From assembly GCA_003455655.1 (NCBI GenBank), contig DMQP01000106.1:1-9501 (forward strand): a stretch of 9,501 bases of DNA. Direction: 5' to 3'. Made by a program: the position numbers and the translations under genes. Of the stretch, positions 1 to 6,488 are shown piece by piece. Numbering within the stretch: the stretch's first letter is position 1; each line of letters starts with the position of its first letter. The notes beneath the pieces are model-generated. The model did no database searches, was not told the DNA's origin, and was given only the letters and a program-made list of their open reading frames with translations. The stretch is from Treponema sp. (lineage in GTDB: Bacteria; Spirochaetota; Spirochaetia; Treponematales; Treponemataceae).

Positions 1-660
1 GATGTGAGCTTTACAATTGAAGCAGGAAAAACACTGGGCATTATGGGCGCAACAGGTTCTGGAAAAACAACCATCATCAACTTGTTAAAGCGCATGTATG
101 ATGTAAGCAGTGGAAGTATTTTGCTTGACGAAATTGACATACGAGATTTGCCCTTACCTACATTGCGTCGCTCTATTTCGTGTGTTATGCAAGACATCTT
201 TTTGTTCAGCGACACCATTGACGGAAACATTCGCTTAGGTGCACGAGAAAGCATAAGCACTGCACAAGTTAGGTCAGCGCTCAGTCAGTCGCACGCAGCA
301 GAATTTGTTGATCGCATGGAAGAAGGAGAAAACACAGTCATTGGCGAACGAGGTGTCGGTTTGAGTGGAGGACAAAAACAACGCATTACCATTGCACGCG
401 CTCTTGCTCGAAAGACACCAGTGTTAGTTTTGGACGACTCAACATCTGCCCTCGACACAGAGACAGAACAAGAGATTCAAGAAGTACTTTCGCAATTACA
501 GGGCATGACAAAAATTATTATCGCACACAGAATTTCTGCAGTACGCAAAGCAGATACTATTATTGTGTTAGATAAAGGTCGTGTTGCTGAAGCAGGAACG
601 CACGAAGAACTTCTGGCAAAAGGCGGTCTCTACAAAGAGACTTATGACAGTCAGTACTAA
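1..660 (+). CDS. ABC exporter half-transporter, C-terminal ATPase domain (5' end outside window)
   Basis: Only the nucleotide-binding domain is in the window; the membrane domain lies upstream, so the true start is not visible. Frame 1 reads openly from base 1 to TAA at 658-660. In visible residues: Walker A GATGSGKTT (16-24, Lys22), Q-loop Gln64, canonical signature LSGGQ (121-125), Walker B with Asp145, and H-loop His176. The residue after Walker B, normally the catalytic Glu (LDEATS), is Asp146 (LDDSTS). That substitution is typical of the degenerate-site subunit of heterodimeric type IV exporters such as TM287/288, LmrCD and BmrCD. The next gene starts 29 nt downstream and has the complementary pattern, so the two very likely form one exporter in the inner membrane. 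The substrate (drug, lipid or peptide) cannot be read from the sequence. The GTG at 4 is an internal Val codon, not a start. Confidence 0.93.
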   Translation, partial: DVSFTIEAGKTLGIMGATGSGKTTIINLLKRMYDVSSGSILLDEIDIRDLPLPTLRRSISCVMQDIFLFSDTIDGNIRLGARESISTAQVRSALSQSHAAEFVDRMEEGENTVIGERGVGLSGGQKQRITIARALARKTPVLVLDDSTSALDTETEQEIQEVLSQLQGMTKIIIAHRISAVRKADTIIVLDKGRVAEAGTHEELLAKGGLYKETYDSQY

Positions 661-689
661 TGGTATCCTGTTTTTTTTAAGGAGATACA

Positions 690-2453
690 ATGAACAGTTA
701 CAAGATAGACGAACAGCAAGTGCAAAAGTCAAACTTTGAAACAATGCCTCGACTTTTCCGTTACTTACTGAAATATAAAAAAAGAATCGCTGCAGTCTTT
801 GCACTTATGGCATTTGGAACCGCCGTAGATTTAGTTAATCCGCTTTTAAACGAAAGAGCAATTGACAGCTACATTATTCCAGGTGACATTGCAGGGCTTA
901 TTCGAATTGTTATTTTAGGAGCAGTAATTAACGGTCTTGCTGTACTTGCAATAAAATTACGCATGTACCTTATGGCAAAAACAAGCAACAAAGTTATTCA
1001 AGAATTACGGCAACAACTGTACAACCACATTCAGAGTCTCGACCTTGCTTTTTTTGATTCACGTCCTTCGGGAAAAATTCTTGCTCGCATTATAGGCGAC
1101 TGTAATTCACTCAAGGACATAATTGAAAATGCAGTTACTACACTTATTCCCAACATGGTAACAGTCATTGCAGTCATGGTTATTATGTTCATTAAGAATT
1201 GGAAACTTGCACTAGCCGCTTTGTGTTCACTTCCATTTTTAATTGCTGGCGTTTTCTTAATTTCGATTATGGCAGAAAAACACTGGAAAGCAAAAAGACA
1301 AAAATCTTCAAACATGAATGCCTTTATTAACGAAGATTTGTCTGGCATAAAAATAATTCAGAGTTTTCGCGCAGAAGAAGAAACCGACAAAACCTTTCAG
1401 CAGTTAGTGTGGGATGACCGCAAAGAATTTATGAGAGCAGTCCGTTGGTGTGATGGTTTTGGTTCGTGGATAGATTTGTGCTGGAGCGTAGGAACTATGG
1501 CGCTGTATTTAGTAGGCATAAAAGTTTTAGGCATAGAAGGCGTTTCTATAGGAACATACATTGCTTTTGGAAGTTATGTTGGCATGTTCTGGCAACCCAT
1601 TTTAAACTTAAGCAACTTTTACAACCAGTTTATAAATGCAGCAAGTGGTGCAGAACGAATCTTTGAAATTATAGACAAAGAAGCACATGTTACCAGCAAA
1701 AAAGACTCAAGAGCAATGCCTGCAATCAAAGGGAATGTTTGCTTTAAGAATGTTACCTTCGGTTACAAGAACGATGTGCCAGTTCTTTCGCATGTAGATT
1801 TTTCGGTAAGTCAAGGAGAAACCATTGCCCTTGTTGGACCTACTGGAGCAGGTAAATCTACCATAGTAAATTTAGTGAGCCGTTTTTACGACATTGCAGA
1901 TGGAGCTATTTTGATTGATGGTTTTGACATTCGCGAAGTAGAACTTGCATCTTTGCGTACACAAATGGGAATTATGACGCAAGACAATTATATTTTCAGC
2001 GGAACAATTCGCCAAAACATTATGTATGGAAGATTAGATGCTACGGAAGAAGAGATGCTTGCAGCAAGTAAAGCTGTTTGTGCAGATGATTTTATACGAA
2101 CATTACCTGACGGCTATGACACAAAACTTACTGCCCGCGGAGGTGAACTTTCTAACGGACAAAGACAGCTGGTAGCTTTTGCTCGAACCATGCTTTCAAA
2201 TCCGCGTATTCTTATTTTGGATGAAGCTACTTCAAGTATAGACACAAAGACAGAGCTTTTAGTTCAAAAAGGAATTGCACAAATGCTCAAAGGTCGAACC
2301 AGTTTTGTCATTGCACACCGACTTTCAACTATTCAGAATGCAGACCGTATTTTTGTTATTGACAAGGGCGGTATTGTAGAAAGTGGTAGCCCTTCAGAAC
2401 TAATGGCAAAAAGAGGCGCCTATTACGCCTTACGCCAAGCACAATTTGCTTAA
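690..2453 (+). CDS. ABC exporter half-transporter (complete, membrane domain plus ATPase)
   Basis: This 587-aa protein has the usual length of an ABC half-exporter. The N-terminal transmembrane domain (about residues 30-310) has six hydrophobic segments, near 33-53, 68-92, 145-166, 170-193, 255-277 and 285-305. The ATPase domain follows: Walker A GPTGAGKST (383-391, Lys389), signature LSNGQ (487-491), Walker B and catalytic Glu ILDEATSS (Asp511, Glu512), and H-loop His543. The catalytic Glu is present, but the signature has Asn in place of the first Gly (LSNGQ for LSGGQ). This is the partner pattern to the preceding subunit. The start at 690 is supported by AAGGAGA at 679-685, ideally spaced. 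It follows the first subunit by 29 nt and ends just before a strong terminator, so the pair is an operon tail. Substrate unknown. Confidence 0.95.
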   Translation: MNSYKIDEQQVQKSNFETMPRLFRYLLKYKKRIAAVFALMAFGTAVDLVNPLLNERAIDSYIIPGDIAGLIRIVILGAVINGLAVLAIKLRMYLMAKTSNKVIQELRQQLYNHIQSLDLAFFDSRPSGKILARIIGDCNSLKDIIENAVTTLIPNMVTVIAVMVIMFIKNWKLALAALCSLPFLIAGVFLISIMAEKHWKAKRQKSSNMNAFINEDLSGIKIIQSFRAEEETDKTFQQLVWDDRKEFMRAVRWCDGFGSWIDLCWSVGTMALYLVGIKVLGIEGVSIGTYIAFGSYVGMFWQPILNLSNFYNQFINAASGAERIFEIIDKEAHVTSKKDSRAMPAIKGNVCFKNVTFGYKNDVPVLSHVDFSVSQGETIALVGPTGAGKSTIVNLVSRFYDIADGAILIDGFDIREVELASLRTQMGIMTQDNYIFSGTIRQNIMYGRLDATEEEMLAASKAVCADDFIRTLPDGYDTKLTARGGELSNGQRQLVAFARTMLSNPRILILDEATSSIDTKTELLVQKGIAQMLKGRTSFVIAHRLSTIQNADRIFVIDKGGIVESGSPSELMAKRGAYYALRQAQFA

Positions 2454-2458
2454 AGCAT

Positions 2459-2493
2459 GGGGATGACTCATACTTATTGGTCATCCCCTTTTT
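2459..2493 (+). terminator. Rho-independent terminator after the ABC exporter genes
   Basis: A perfect 9-bp stem pairs GGGGATGAC (2459-2467) with GTCATCCCC (2480-2488). It has a 12-nt loop and is followed directly by TTTTT (2489-2493). It begins 5 nt after the stop codon of the second ABC gene. In the opposite direction the hairpin has no good T-tract, so it probably serves mainly the plus-strand operon, although the convergent minus-strand gene also ends beside it. Confidence 0.92.
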
Positions 2494-2498
2494 ACACA

Positions 2499-3254
2499 CT
2501 ATCTGTCTACTCCACGATCGCCAAAGTTAAAGCATACGCCCAAATAGACTTTAACACCAAATTCTGCAGCTATACATGTTAAGGGAGTGTTGACACCATC
2601 TTCAAGAACACATGTTGCAAAAGTGGGCAGTTCTAATCCAATGCCTGTGTTAAGCCCAAAGTGGAAGCCACTCTTGTTTACCAACCACAGTTTGTATCCT
2701 GCATCAACATCAAGACCCATTGCAAAGTCTCCAAAGCCAACGTATTCACTACTGTTGCGACATGCAAGGGCATCAAATCTAAAGAAGAGGGAAGGAGTTA
2801 TGGAAAATTGGTGAGTCTTGTTAATTGAAAAGCGGAAGACAGGTCCTATTTCAAAAGAAGCACCAAATCCGCCAGCCTGAACAAAACCATTAGGATCACT
2901 TTCTCTTAAATCTTGTACAAATGCAGTTTTGGTACCTTCATCGTCAAAGGTTACCTCTGAAGGAACAGCAATTCCTGCTCCAAAATGAAGACCTGCTTCA
3001 AATTTACGAGGAGAACTACCAAAGAAAATGTTCACATTAAGATCTAAACCTAAAGGAGCAGTAAGTATATAAGCCAAACGAGAGTCAACTGGGGTAATTG
3101 CGATTATGTTTTCCTCACTATCTCTTGTTACATCATTAGTAAGGATGTAAGTATCTGCAAGAATTGCTTGATAGTTCAAATCAAGTTCAACATTTGCAAA
3201 TGCCGCAGCAGCAGAAAGCACTGTTAAGGCAATAAAAGCTAAGCATTTTTTCAT
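2499..3254 (-). CDS. Secreted outer-membrane beta-barrel protein, function unknown
   Basis: A 251-aa protein I do not recognise as a named family. It begins with a clear Sec signal peptide: Lys-Lys, a hydrophobic core and AFA before a likely cleavage after Ala20. The mature part has short stretches of alternating hydrophobic and polar residues separated by turns, for example near 59-78, 84-98, 132-144, 148-162, 177-192, 197-210 and 228-244. That is the look of an 8- to 10-strand outer-membrane barrel, with no helical membrane segment. Four cysteines remain after processing (165, 215, 227, 241); 215 and 227 flank one predicted loop. The start at 3254 is preferred over upstream in-frame codons because GGAGG lies 5 nt before it and the signal peptide starts there. 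The gene is monocistronic, with a sigma-70 type promoter upstream, and is convergent with the ABC operon. It may be a small porin or surface protein. Confidence 0.85.
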   Translation of the reverse strand: MKKCLAFIALTVLSAAAAFANVELDLNYQAILADTYILTNDVTRDSEENIIAITPVDSRLAYILTAPLGLDLNVNIFFGSSPRKFEAGLHFGAGIAVPSEVTFDDEGTKTAFVQDLRESDPNGFVQAGGFGASFEIGPVFRFSINKTHQFSITPSLFFRFDALACRNSSEYVGFGDFAMGLDVDAGYKLWLVNKSGFHFGLNTGIGLELPTFATCVLEDGVNTPLTCIAAEFGVKVYLGVCFNFGDRGVDR

Positions 3255-3259
3255 AAAAT

Positions 3260-3264
3260 CCTCC
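3260..3264 (-). promoter_or_regulatory. Ribosome binding site deciding the start of the beta-barrel gene
   Basis: On the minus strand the sequence GGAGG lies 5 nt before the ATG at 3254. It fixes that ATG, rather than in-frame codons up to 7 residues upstream, as the translation start, and puts the signal peptide at the N-terminus. Confidence 0.85.
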
Positions 3265-3289
3265 ACAATTAGCACTTTAGGTTAATTTA

Positions 3290-3318
3290 AGAATAAATAG
3301 AATAAGCCTTTATGTCAA
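3290..3318 (-). promoter_or_regulatory. Sigma-70 type promoter of the beta-barrel gene
   Basis: Read on the minus strand, a perfect -35 box TTGACA (3318-3313) is followed by a 17-nt spacer and TATTCT (3295-3290), which matches the -10 consensus at 4 of 6 positions. Transcription would start near 3283, giving a leader of about 28 nt that contains the GGAGG site. The spacing and the perfect -35 make this convincing by eye, but it has not been tested. Confidence 0.7.
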
Positions 3319-3368
3319 CATAGCTCATGTAATCAAATTGCTAACTCATTGTATTGTATATAAATAGC

Positions 3369-3430
3369 AAAAAAACCCCAATTTTCAAAAAAAATCTAAA
3401 AAAATTAAAAAAAACACTAAAGTCAAAAAA
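3369..3430. other. Phased A-tract (probably curved) DNA upstream of flaB
   Basis: Five runs of A on the plus strand, 7, 8, 7, 8 and 6 long, lie at 3369-3375, 3387-3394, 3398-3404, 3407-3414 and 3425-3430. The second, third and fourth have centres about 10 bp apart. The first and last are offset by about 17-19 bp. A-tracts in helical phase bend DNA. These end right at the sigma-28 -35 box, where curved or UP-element DNA can strengthen a promoter. Confidence 0.6.
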
Positions 3431-3444
3431 TCCTTCTCCGACAA
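3418..3444 (+). promoter_or_regulatory. Sigma-28 (FliA) flagellar promoter of flaB
   Basis: TAAAGTCA (3418-3425), an 11-nt spacer and TCCGACAA (3437-3444) match the enterobacterial sigma-28 consensus TAAAGTTT-N11-GCCGATAA in spacing. They agree at 6 of 8 positions in each box. The expected start of transcription is near 3451, giving a leader of about 83 nt before the flaB ATG. Spirochaete flagellins of the FlaB class are known to be transcribed by sigma-28 in treponemes, which supports the assignment. Confidence 0.82.
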
Positions 3445-3449
3445 TTAAA

Positions 3450-3533
3450 CTGTAGGGTGGAAAAACCCGGGGACAGCAAACATCAAACCGTGTTTGCCTG
3501 TAACTCAAACACTTGATTAGAGGAGATACGACT
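3450..3533 (+). promoter_or_regulatory. Structured 5' leader of flaB with possible CsrA sites
   Basis: Two hairpins lie between the promoter and the start codon. The first pairs CTGT (3450-3453) with ACAG (3473-3476) and GGGT (3455-3458) with ACCC (3465-3468), leaving the loop GGAAAA. The second is a perfect 7-bp stem, GCAAACA (3476-3482) with TGTTTGC (3491-3497), and an 8-nt loop. GGA motifs occur in the first loop (3459-3461), at 3471-3473, and within the Shine-Dalgarno (3522-3524). CsrA binds GGA in hairpin loops, and in Borrelia burgdorferi CsrA is reported to repress FlaB through the flaB leader. The structure is seen directly; the regulator is inferred. Confidence 0.5.
3521..3525 (+). 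promoter_or_regulatory. Ribosome binding site deciding the flaB start
   Basis: AGGAG lies 8 nt before the ATG at 3534 and rules out the in-frame TTG at 3513, which is upstream of this site. The ATG also gives the conserved flagellin N-terminus, [10 protein letters not shown]. Confidence 0.92.
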
Positions 3534-4394
3534 ATGGTTATCAATCACAACATGAGTGCGATGTTTGCACAGCGTGCAACTGGGCTCACCGAGCTTGACA
3601 ACAGAAAGAACATGGAAAAGTTGTCATCTGGCGAGAAAATCAACCGCGCAGGCGACGATGCTTCAGGTCTTGCAGTATCTGAAAAGATGCGCAGCCAGAT
3701 TCGTGGCTTGAACCAGGCATCTCGCAATGCCGCTAACGGTATCAGCTTCATCCAGACAACCGAAGGTTATCTGCAGGAAACAGAAGATATCATCCAGCGC
3801 ATCCGCGAACTTGCAGTTCAGTCAAGCAACGGTATCTACACCGACGAAGACCGCATGCAGATTCAGGTTGAAGTTTCTTCACTGATTGCTGAAGTTGACC
3901 GCATTGCTTCTTCTGCACAGTTCAACGGCATGAACATGCTGACTGGACGTTTCGCACGCCCCACTGGCGAAAACAATGTTACCGGTTCTATGTGGCTGCA
4001 CATTGGTGCTAACATGGACCAGCGCACACAGGTGTTCATCGGAACAATGAGCGCAACTGCTCTTGGACTCCGCAACATCGGTACTGAAGAGATTATGACT
4101 CTTGAAACTCCTGATGAAGCTAACCGCGCAATCGGTACTCTCGACGAGGCTATCAAGAAGATCAACAAACAGCGCGCTGACCTGGGTGCATACCAGAACC
4201 GCCTTGAAAAGACAATCGTTGGTTTGGACGTAGGTGCAGAAAACCTGCAGGCTGCTGAATCAACCATCCGCGACACCAACATGGCTGCCGAAATGGTAGA
4301 CTTCACAAAGAACCAGGTACTGAGCCAGGCTGGAACAGCTATGATTGCTCAGGCAAACCAGACATCACAGAACGTTCTGTCACTGCTCCGCTAG
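3534..4394 (+). CDS. flaB: Periplasmic flagellar core filament protein FlaB (flagellin)
   Basis: A 286-aa flagellin consisting almost only of the conserved D0/D1 ends: [10 protein letters not shown] and [23 protein letters not shown] at the N-terminus, and the [19 protein letters not shown] type C-terminus ending in LLR. The variable outer domains are missing, as in spirochaetes, whose filaments rotate in the periplasm. There is no signal peptide; flagellins leave through the flagellar type III export apparatus. It would build the filament core with other FlaB proteins, covered by FlaA sheath protein, neither of which is in this window. It sits alone between its sigma-28 promoter and a strong terminator. 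Codon use differs sharply from its neighbours: all 20 Gln codons are CAG, and Arg is mostly CGC or CGT, as expected for a very highly expressed gene. Which FlaB paralogue (1, 2 or 3) cannot be decided here. Confidence 0.98.
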   Translation: MVINHNMSAMFAQRATGLTELDNRKNMEKLSSGEKINRAGDDASGLAVSEKMRSQIRGLNQASRNAANGISFIQTTEGYLQETEDIIQRIRELAVQSSNGIYTDEDRMQIQVEVSSLIAEVDRIASSAQFNGMNMLTGRFARPTGENNVTGSMWLHIGANMDQRTQVFIGTMSATALGLRNIGTEEIMTLETPDEANRAIGTLDEAIKKINKQRADLGAYQNRLEKTIVGLDVGAENLQAAESTIRDTNMAAEMVDFTKNQVLSQAGTAMIAQANQTSQNVLSLLR

Positions 4395-4413
4395 TAACAG
4401 AAGCTCATGCTGG

Positions 4414-4438
4414 AAGCCCTCTTCGGAGGGCTTTTTTG
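4414..4438 (+). terminator. Rho-independent terminator of flaB (UUCG tetraloop)
   Basis: AAGCCCTC (4414-4421) pairs with GAGGGCTT (4426-4433) as a perfect 8-bp stem closed by the extra-stable C(UUCG)G tetraloop. A run of six Ts starts at 4432. It lies 19 nt after the flaB stop and should insulate the strongly expressed flagellin from the EAL gene downstream. Confidence 0.96.
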
Positions 4439-4455
4439 TTTTAAAGTTTTTATTC

Positions 4456-4484
4456 TTGCAAATAGACCTAAACTGATTTATCAT
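4456..4484 (+). promoter_or_regulatory. Possible sigma-70 type promoter of the EAL gene
   Basis: TTGCAA (4456-4461), a 17-nt spacer and TATCAT (4479-4484) match the -35 and -10 consensus at 4 and 5 of 6 positions. Transcription would start within a base or two of the ATG at 4491, giving a leaderless or nearly leaderless mRNA. This would fit the absence of any Shine-Dalgarno sequence before that ATG. Confidence 0.5.
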
Positions 4485-4490
4485 AAATCT

Positions 4491-6488
4491 ATGAGTAAGA
4501 AAAAAGAACGAAAGATCCGCAAACTACAACACACACCTGTTTGGCACCGCGTTGTAGGAATTATTTTATCTCGTCTAGGAATTGTTGTAACAACATTTTT
4601 ATTCATCGTTATTAGCCTTACCGCCATTGGAAACAGCGTAAGCATGGCTCTTACAAAAGAGAACAAACGTCTTATTCAAGATATAGAAAATACTTGGACA
4701 GAAAAAACAAATGCTCAAAATCTTTCGCAAACTATAGAAGCTTATGACAACATACTATCACTTGCTTTGCTAAACGCTTCAGATAATTCTGTCATAGTTC
4801 AAACAGAACCATCATTTACTCAAGAATACATAAACTACATAATTCAACATTACGACAGAAAAGCTTTTACCCGAGAAGGACATTCTGTTGTAATGCACGA
4901 AGACCAAGACTTCGAAATTGAAATTGAATACACTCAGGGAACTCTTGGTTTACGAAATATGTTCCTCATGTGCAACATTCTTCTTAACATGGATGATGAT
5001 GAAATCTTTGACTGGGCTTCTCCTGAACTATTAGGTTTTGATTTATGTACCTACGCAAAAAGTTCAATTCCTAACACAAACATTCTTATTAAATCACACT
5101 TTGCTTTTAACTCGTATCAATTTAGTGTTATGATGTTCTTGGGCTTTAGCTTTATCATCTTTGTTCAATTTTCCATTGCCATTGGAATCATACACATTAT
5201 TTCTGCCATTGCACAACAGAGAAGAATTAATCAGTTAGTTGCAACAGACACCGTCACTGGTGGAAACAACAAAACATATTTTATACAAAAAGCAAATAAA
5301 CTACTTCGTCACTCTCGAAAGTCCTACGCTCTTGTTCAACTTCGTCTTGAAAAATATCGCAACTTCTGTACTGCTTACGGAGTAAAACAAGGTGAAAACT
5401 TACTCGAAGATTTAGACAAAGCAATACAAGCTCATCTTTTTAAAAAAGAATTTTCTGGTCACATAAACGAATCTGATTTTGCAATGCTTATGTTGTGTGA
5501 CTCGCAAGAAGGTTTAACACAGCGCTTGTACAACCTTATGAACGATTTGCAAAAAATAAAAACAGATCAGCATCTTTCTTTTGCCGCAGGCGCCATTGAA
5601 ATAAAACTAAGGAAAAACGACACTGAAGAACTGTTAACTCACGCAGCAAACGCTTTATCGCATGCAGATAGCACAAAAGACAATGTTGTTTGGTTTACCG
5701 ACTCTATGAAAGAAGAGCAAGTTTGGGAACGACACATTGAAGACGACATGGAAAGAGCACTTAACAATCATGAATTTGTCGTTTACCTTCAGCCCAAGTA
5801 TTCTACAAAAAAAGAAACACTCTCTGCAGCAGAAGCACTGGTTCGTTGGATTCACCCAGAGATGGGCTTTATTCCTCCTGGAAAATTTATTCCTCAGTTT
5901 GAAAAAAATGGATTTATTTTGCAACTCGATGACTACATGCTTGAAGAAGTTTGTAAGCAACAGGCAAGTTGGCTTTCACAAGGGAAAAAACTGGTTCCTA
6001 TTTCTGTTAATGTTTCTCGCGCTCACTTTGCACAAGACAATCTTGCAGAACACATTTTAGGCATTGTCGATAAGTATCAAGTTCCCCACGAGTTTATAGA
6101 ACTAGAACTTACTGAAAGTGCATTCTTTGATGACAAACAAGCTTTACTAAAAACAGTGCGTTCACTAAAAGACTATGGATTTAAAATTTCTATGGACGAC
6201 TTTGGTGCAGGATATTCTTCTCTTAATTCACTTAAAGAACTTCCACTCGACATAATCAAACTTGATGCAGAATTCTTCCGTGGAGTAGATGATCTTGAAC
6301 GTTCAAATCAAATTGTAGGAGACACCATTTCTCTTGCAAAGAAGTTGGGTATGAAAATTGTTGCAGAAGGAATTGAAACAAGAGAGCAAGTTGATTTCTT
6401 AGCAAAGCAAAACTGCGACTTAATACAGGGATTTTATTTTTCAAAACCCCTGCCTATAAATGAATTTGAACAGAGAGCTGGTTACTAA
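4491..6488 (+). CDS. Membrane sensor with degenerate GGDEF and intact EAL domain (predicted c-di-GMP phosphodiesterase)
   Basis: A 665-aa inner-membrane protein. A basic N-terminus (SKKKERKIRK) precedes a membrane segment (about 25-47). A periplasmic region of about 160 residues with no recognised fold follows, then a second membrane segment (about 213-240), a GGDEF-like domain (about 247-410) and an EAL domain (about 425-660). The cyclase signature is lost: residues 326-330 read NESDF in place of GGDEF. The EAL domain keeps its key residues: Glu448 of EAL, Asn507, ELTES at 539-543, Asp569-Asp570 of DDFG, Lys590, Glu626 and a QGFYFSKPLP segment. The predicted role is hydrolysis of c-di-GMP to pGpG, perhaps tuned by nucleotide binding to the dead GGDEF domain and by a periplasmic signal. 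The ATG at 4491 is chosen because the only upstream in-frame start (4407) lies before the flaB terminator. There is no Shine-Dalgarno. A motility role is plausible beside flaB, but inferred. Confidence 0.93.
   Translation: MSKKKERKIRKLQHTPVWHRVVGIILSRLGIVVTTFLFIVISLTAIGNSVSMALTKENKRLIQDIENTWTEKTNAQNLSQTIEAYDNILSLALLNASDNSVIVQTEPSFTQEYINYIIQHYDRKAFTREGHSVVMHEDQDFEIEIEYTQGTLGLRNMFLMCNILLNMDDDEIFDWASPELLGFDLCTYAKSSIPNTNILIKSHFAFNSYQFSVMMFLGFSFIIFVQFSIAIGIIHIISAIAQQRRINQLVATDTVTGGNNKTYFIQKANKLLRHSRKSYALVQLRLEKYRNFCTAYGVKQGENLLEDLDKAIQAHLFKKEFSGHINESDFAMLMLCDSQEGLTQRLYNLMNDLQKIKTDQHLSFAAGAIEIKLRKNDTEELLTHAANALSHADSTKDNVVWFTDSMKEEQVWERHIEDDMERALNNHEFVVYLQPKYSTKKETLSAAEALVRWIHPEMGFIPPGKFIPQFEKNGFILQLDDYMLEEVCKQQASWLSQGKKLVPISVNVSRAHFAQDNLAEHILGIVDKYQVPHEFIELELTESAFFDDKQALLKTVRSLKDYGFKISMDDFGAGYSSLNSLKELPLDIIKLDAEFFRGVDDLERSNQIVGDTISLAKKLGMKIVAEGIETREQVDFLAKQNCDLIQGFYFSKPLPINEFEQRAGY

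Noticed and set aside
647..678. Weak hairpin (ACAG/CTGT, TAC/GTA) followed by eight Ts between the two ABC genes
   Set aside because: The stem is too short and interrupted to be a real terminator, and the two subunits need to be made together; the T-run is probably chance.
3338..3364. TTGCTA and TATAAA as a second, sigma-70 promoter for flaB
   Set aside because: The spacer is only 15 nt and the long A-rich leader would be unusual; the sigma-28 site downstream is a much better candidate.
3513..3533. In-frame TTG start seven codons upstream of the flaB ATG
   Set aside because: The Shine-Dalgarno AGGAG lies between this TTG and the ATG at 3534, and the conserved flagellin N-terminus begins at the ATG.
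3863..4306. 147-aa open frame antisense to flaB
   Set aside because: It is a shadow of the strongly biased flaB codons, with no ribosome site and no recognisable protein features.
4442..4449. TAAAGTTT, an exact sigma-28 -35 box upstream of the EAL gene
   Set aside because: At the required 11-nt spacing the bases are AATAGACC, which do not resemble GCCGATAA, so there is no matching -10 box.
4407..4490. Upstream ATG giving the EAL protein 28 more residues
   Set aside because: The extra segment is encoded by the flaB terminator hairpin and T-tract, so an mRNA starting there would be terminated; the basic start at 4491 is more natural.
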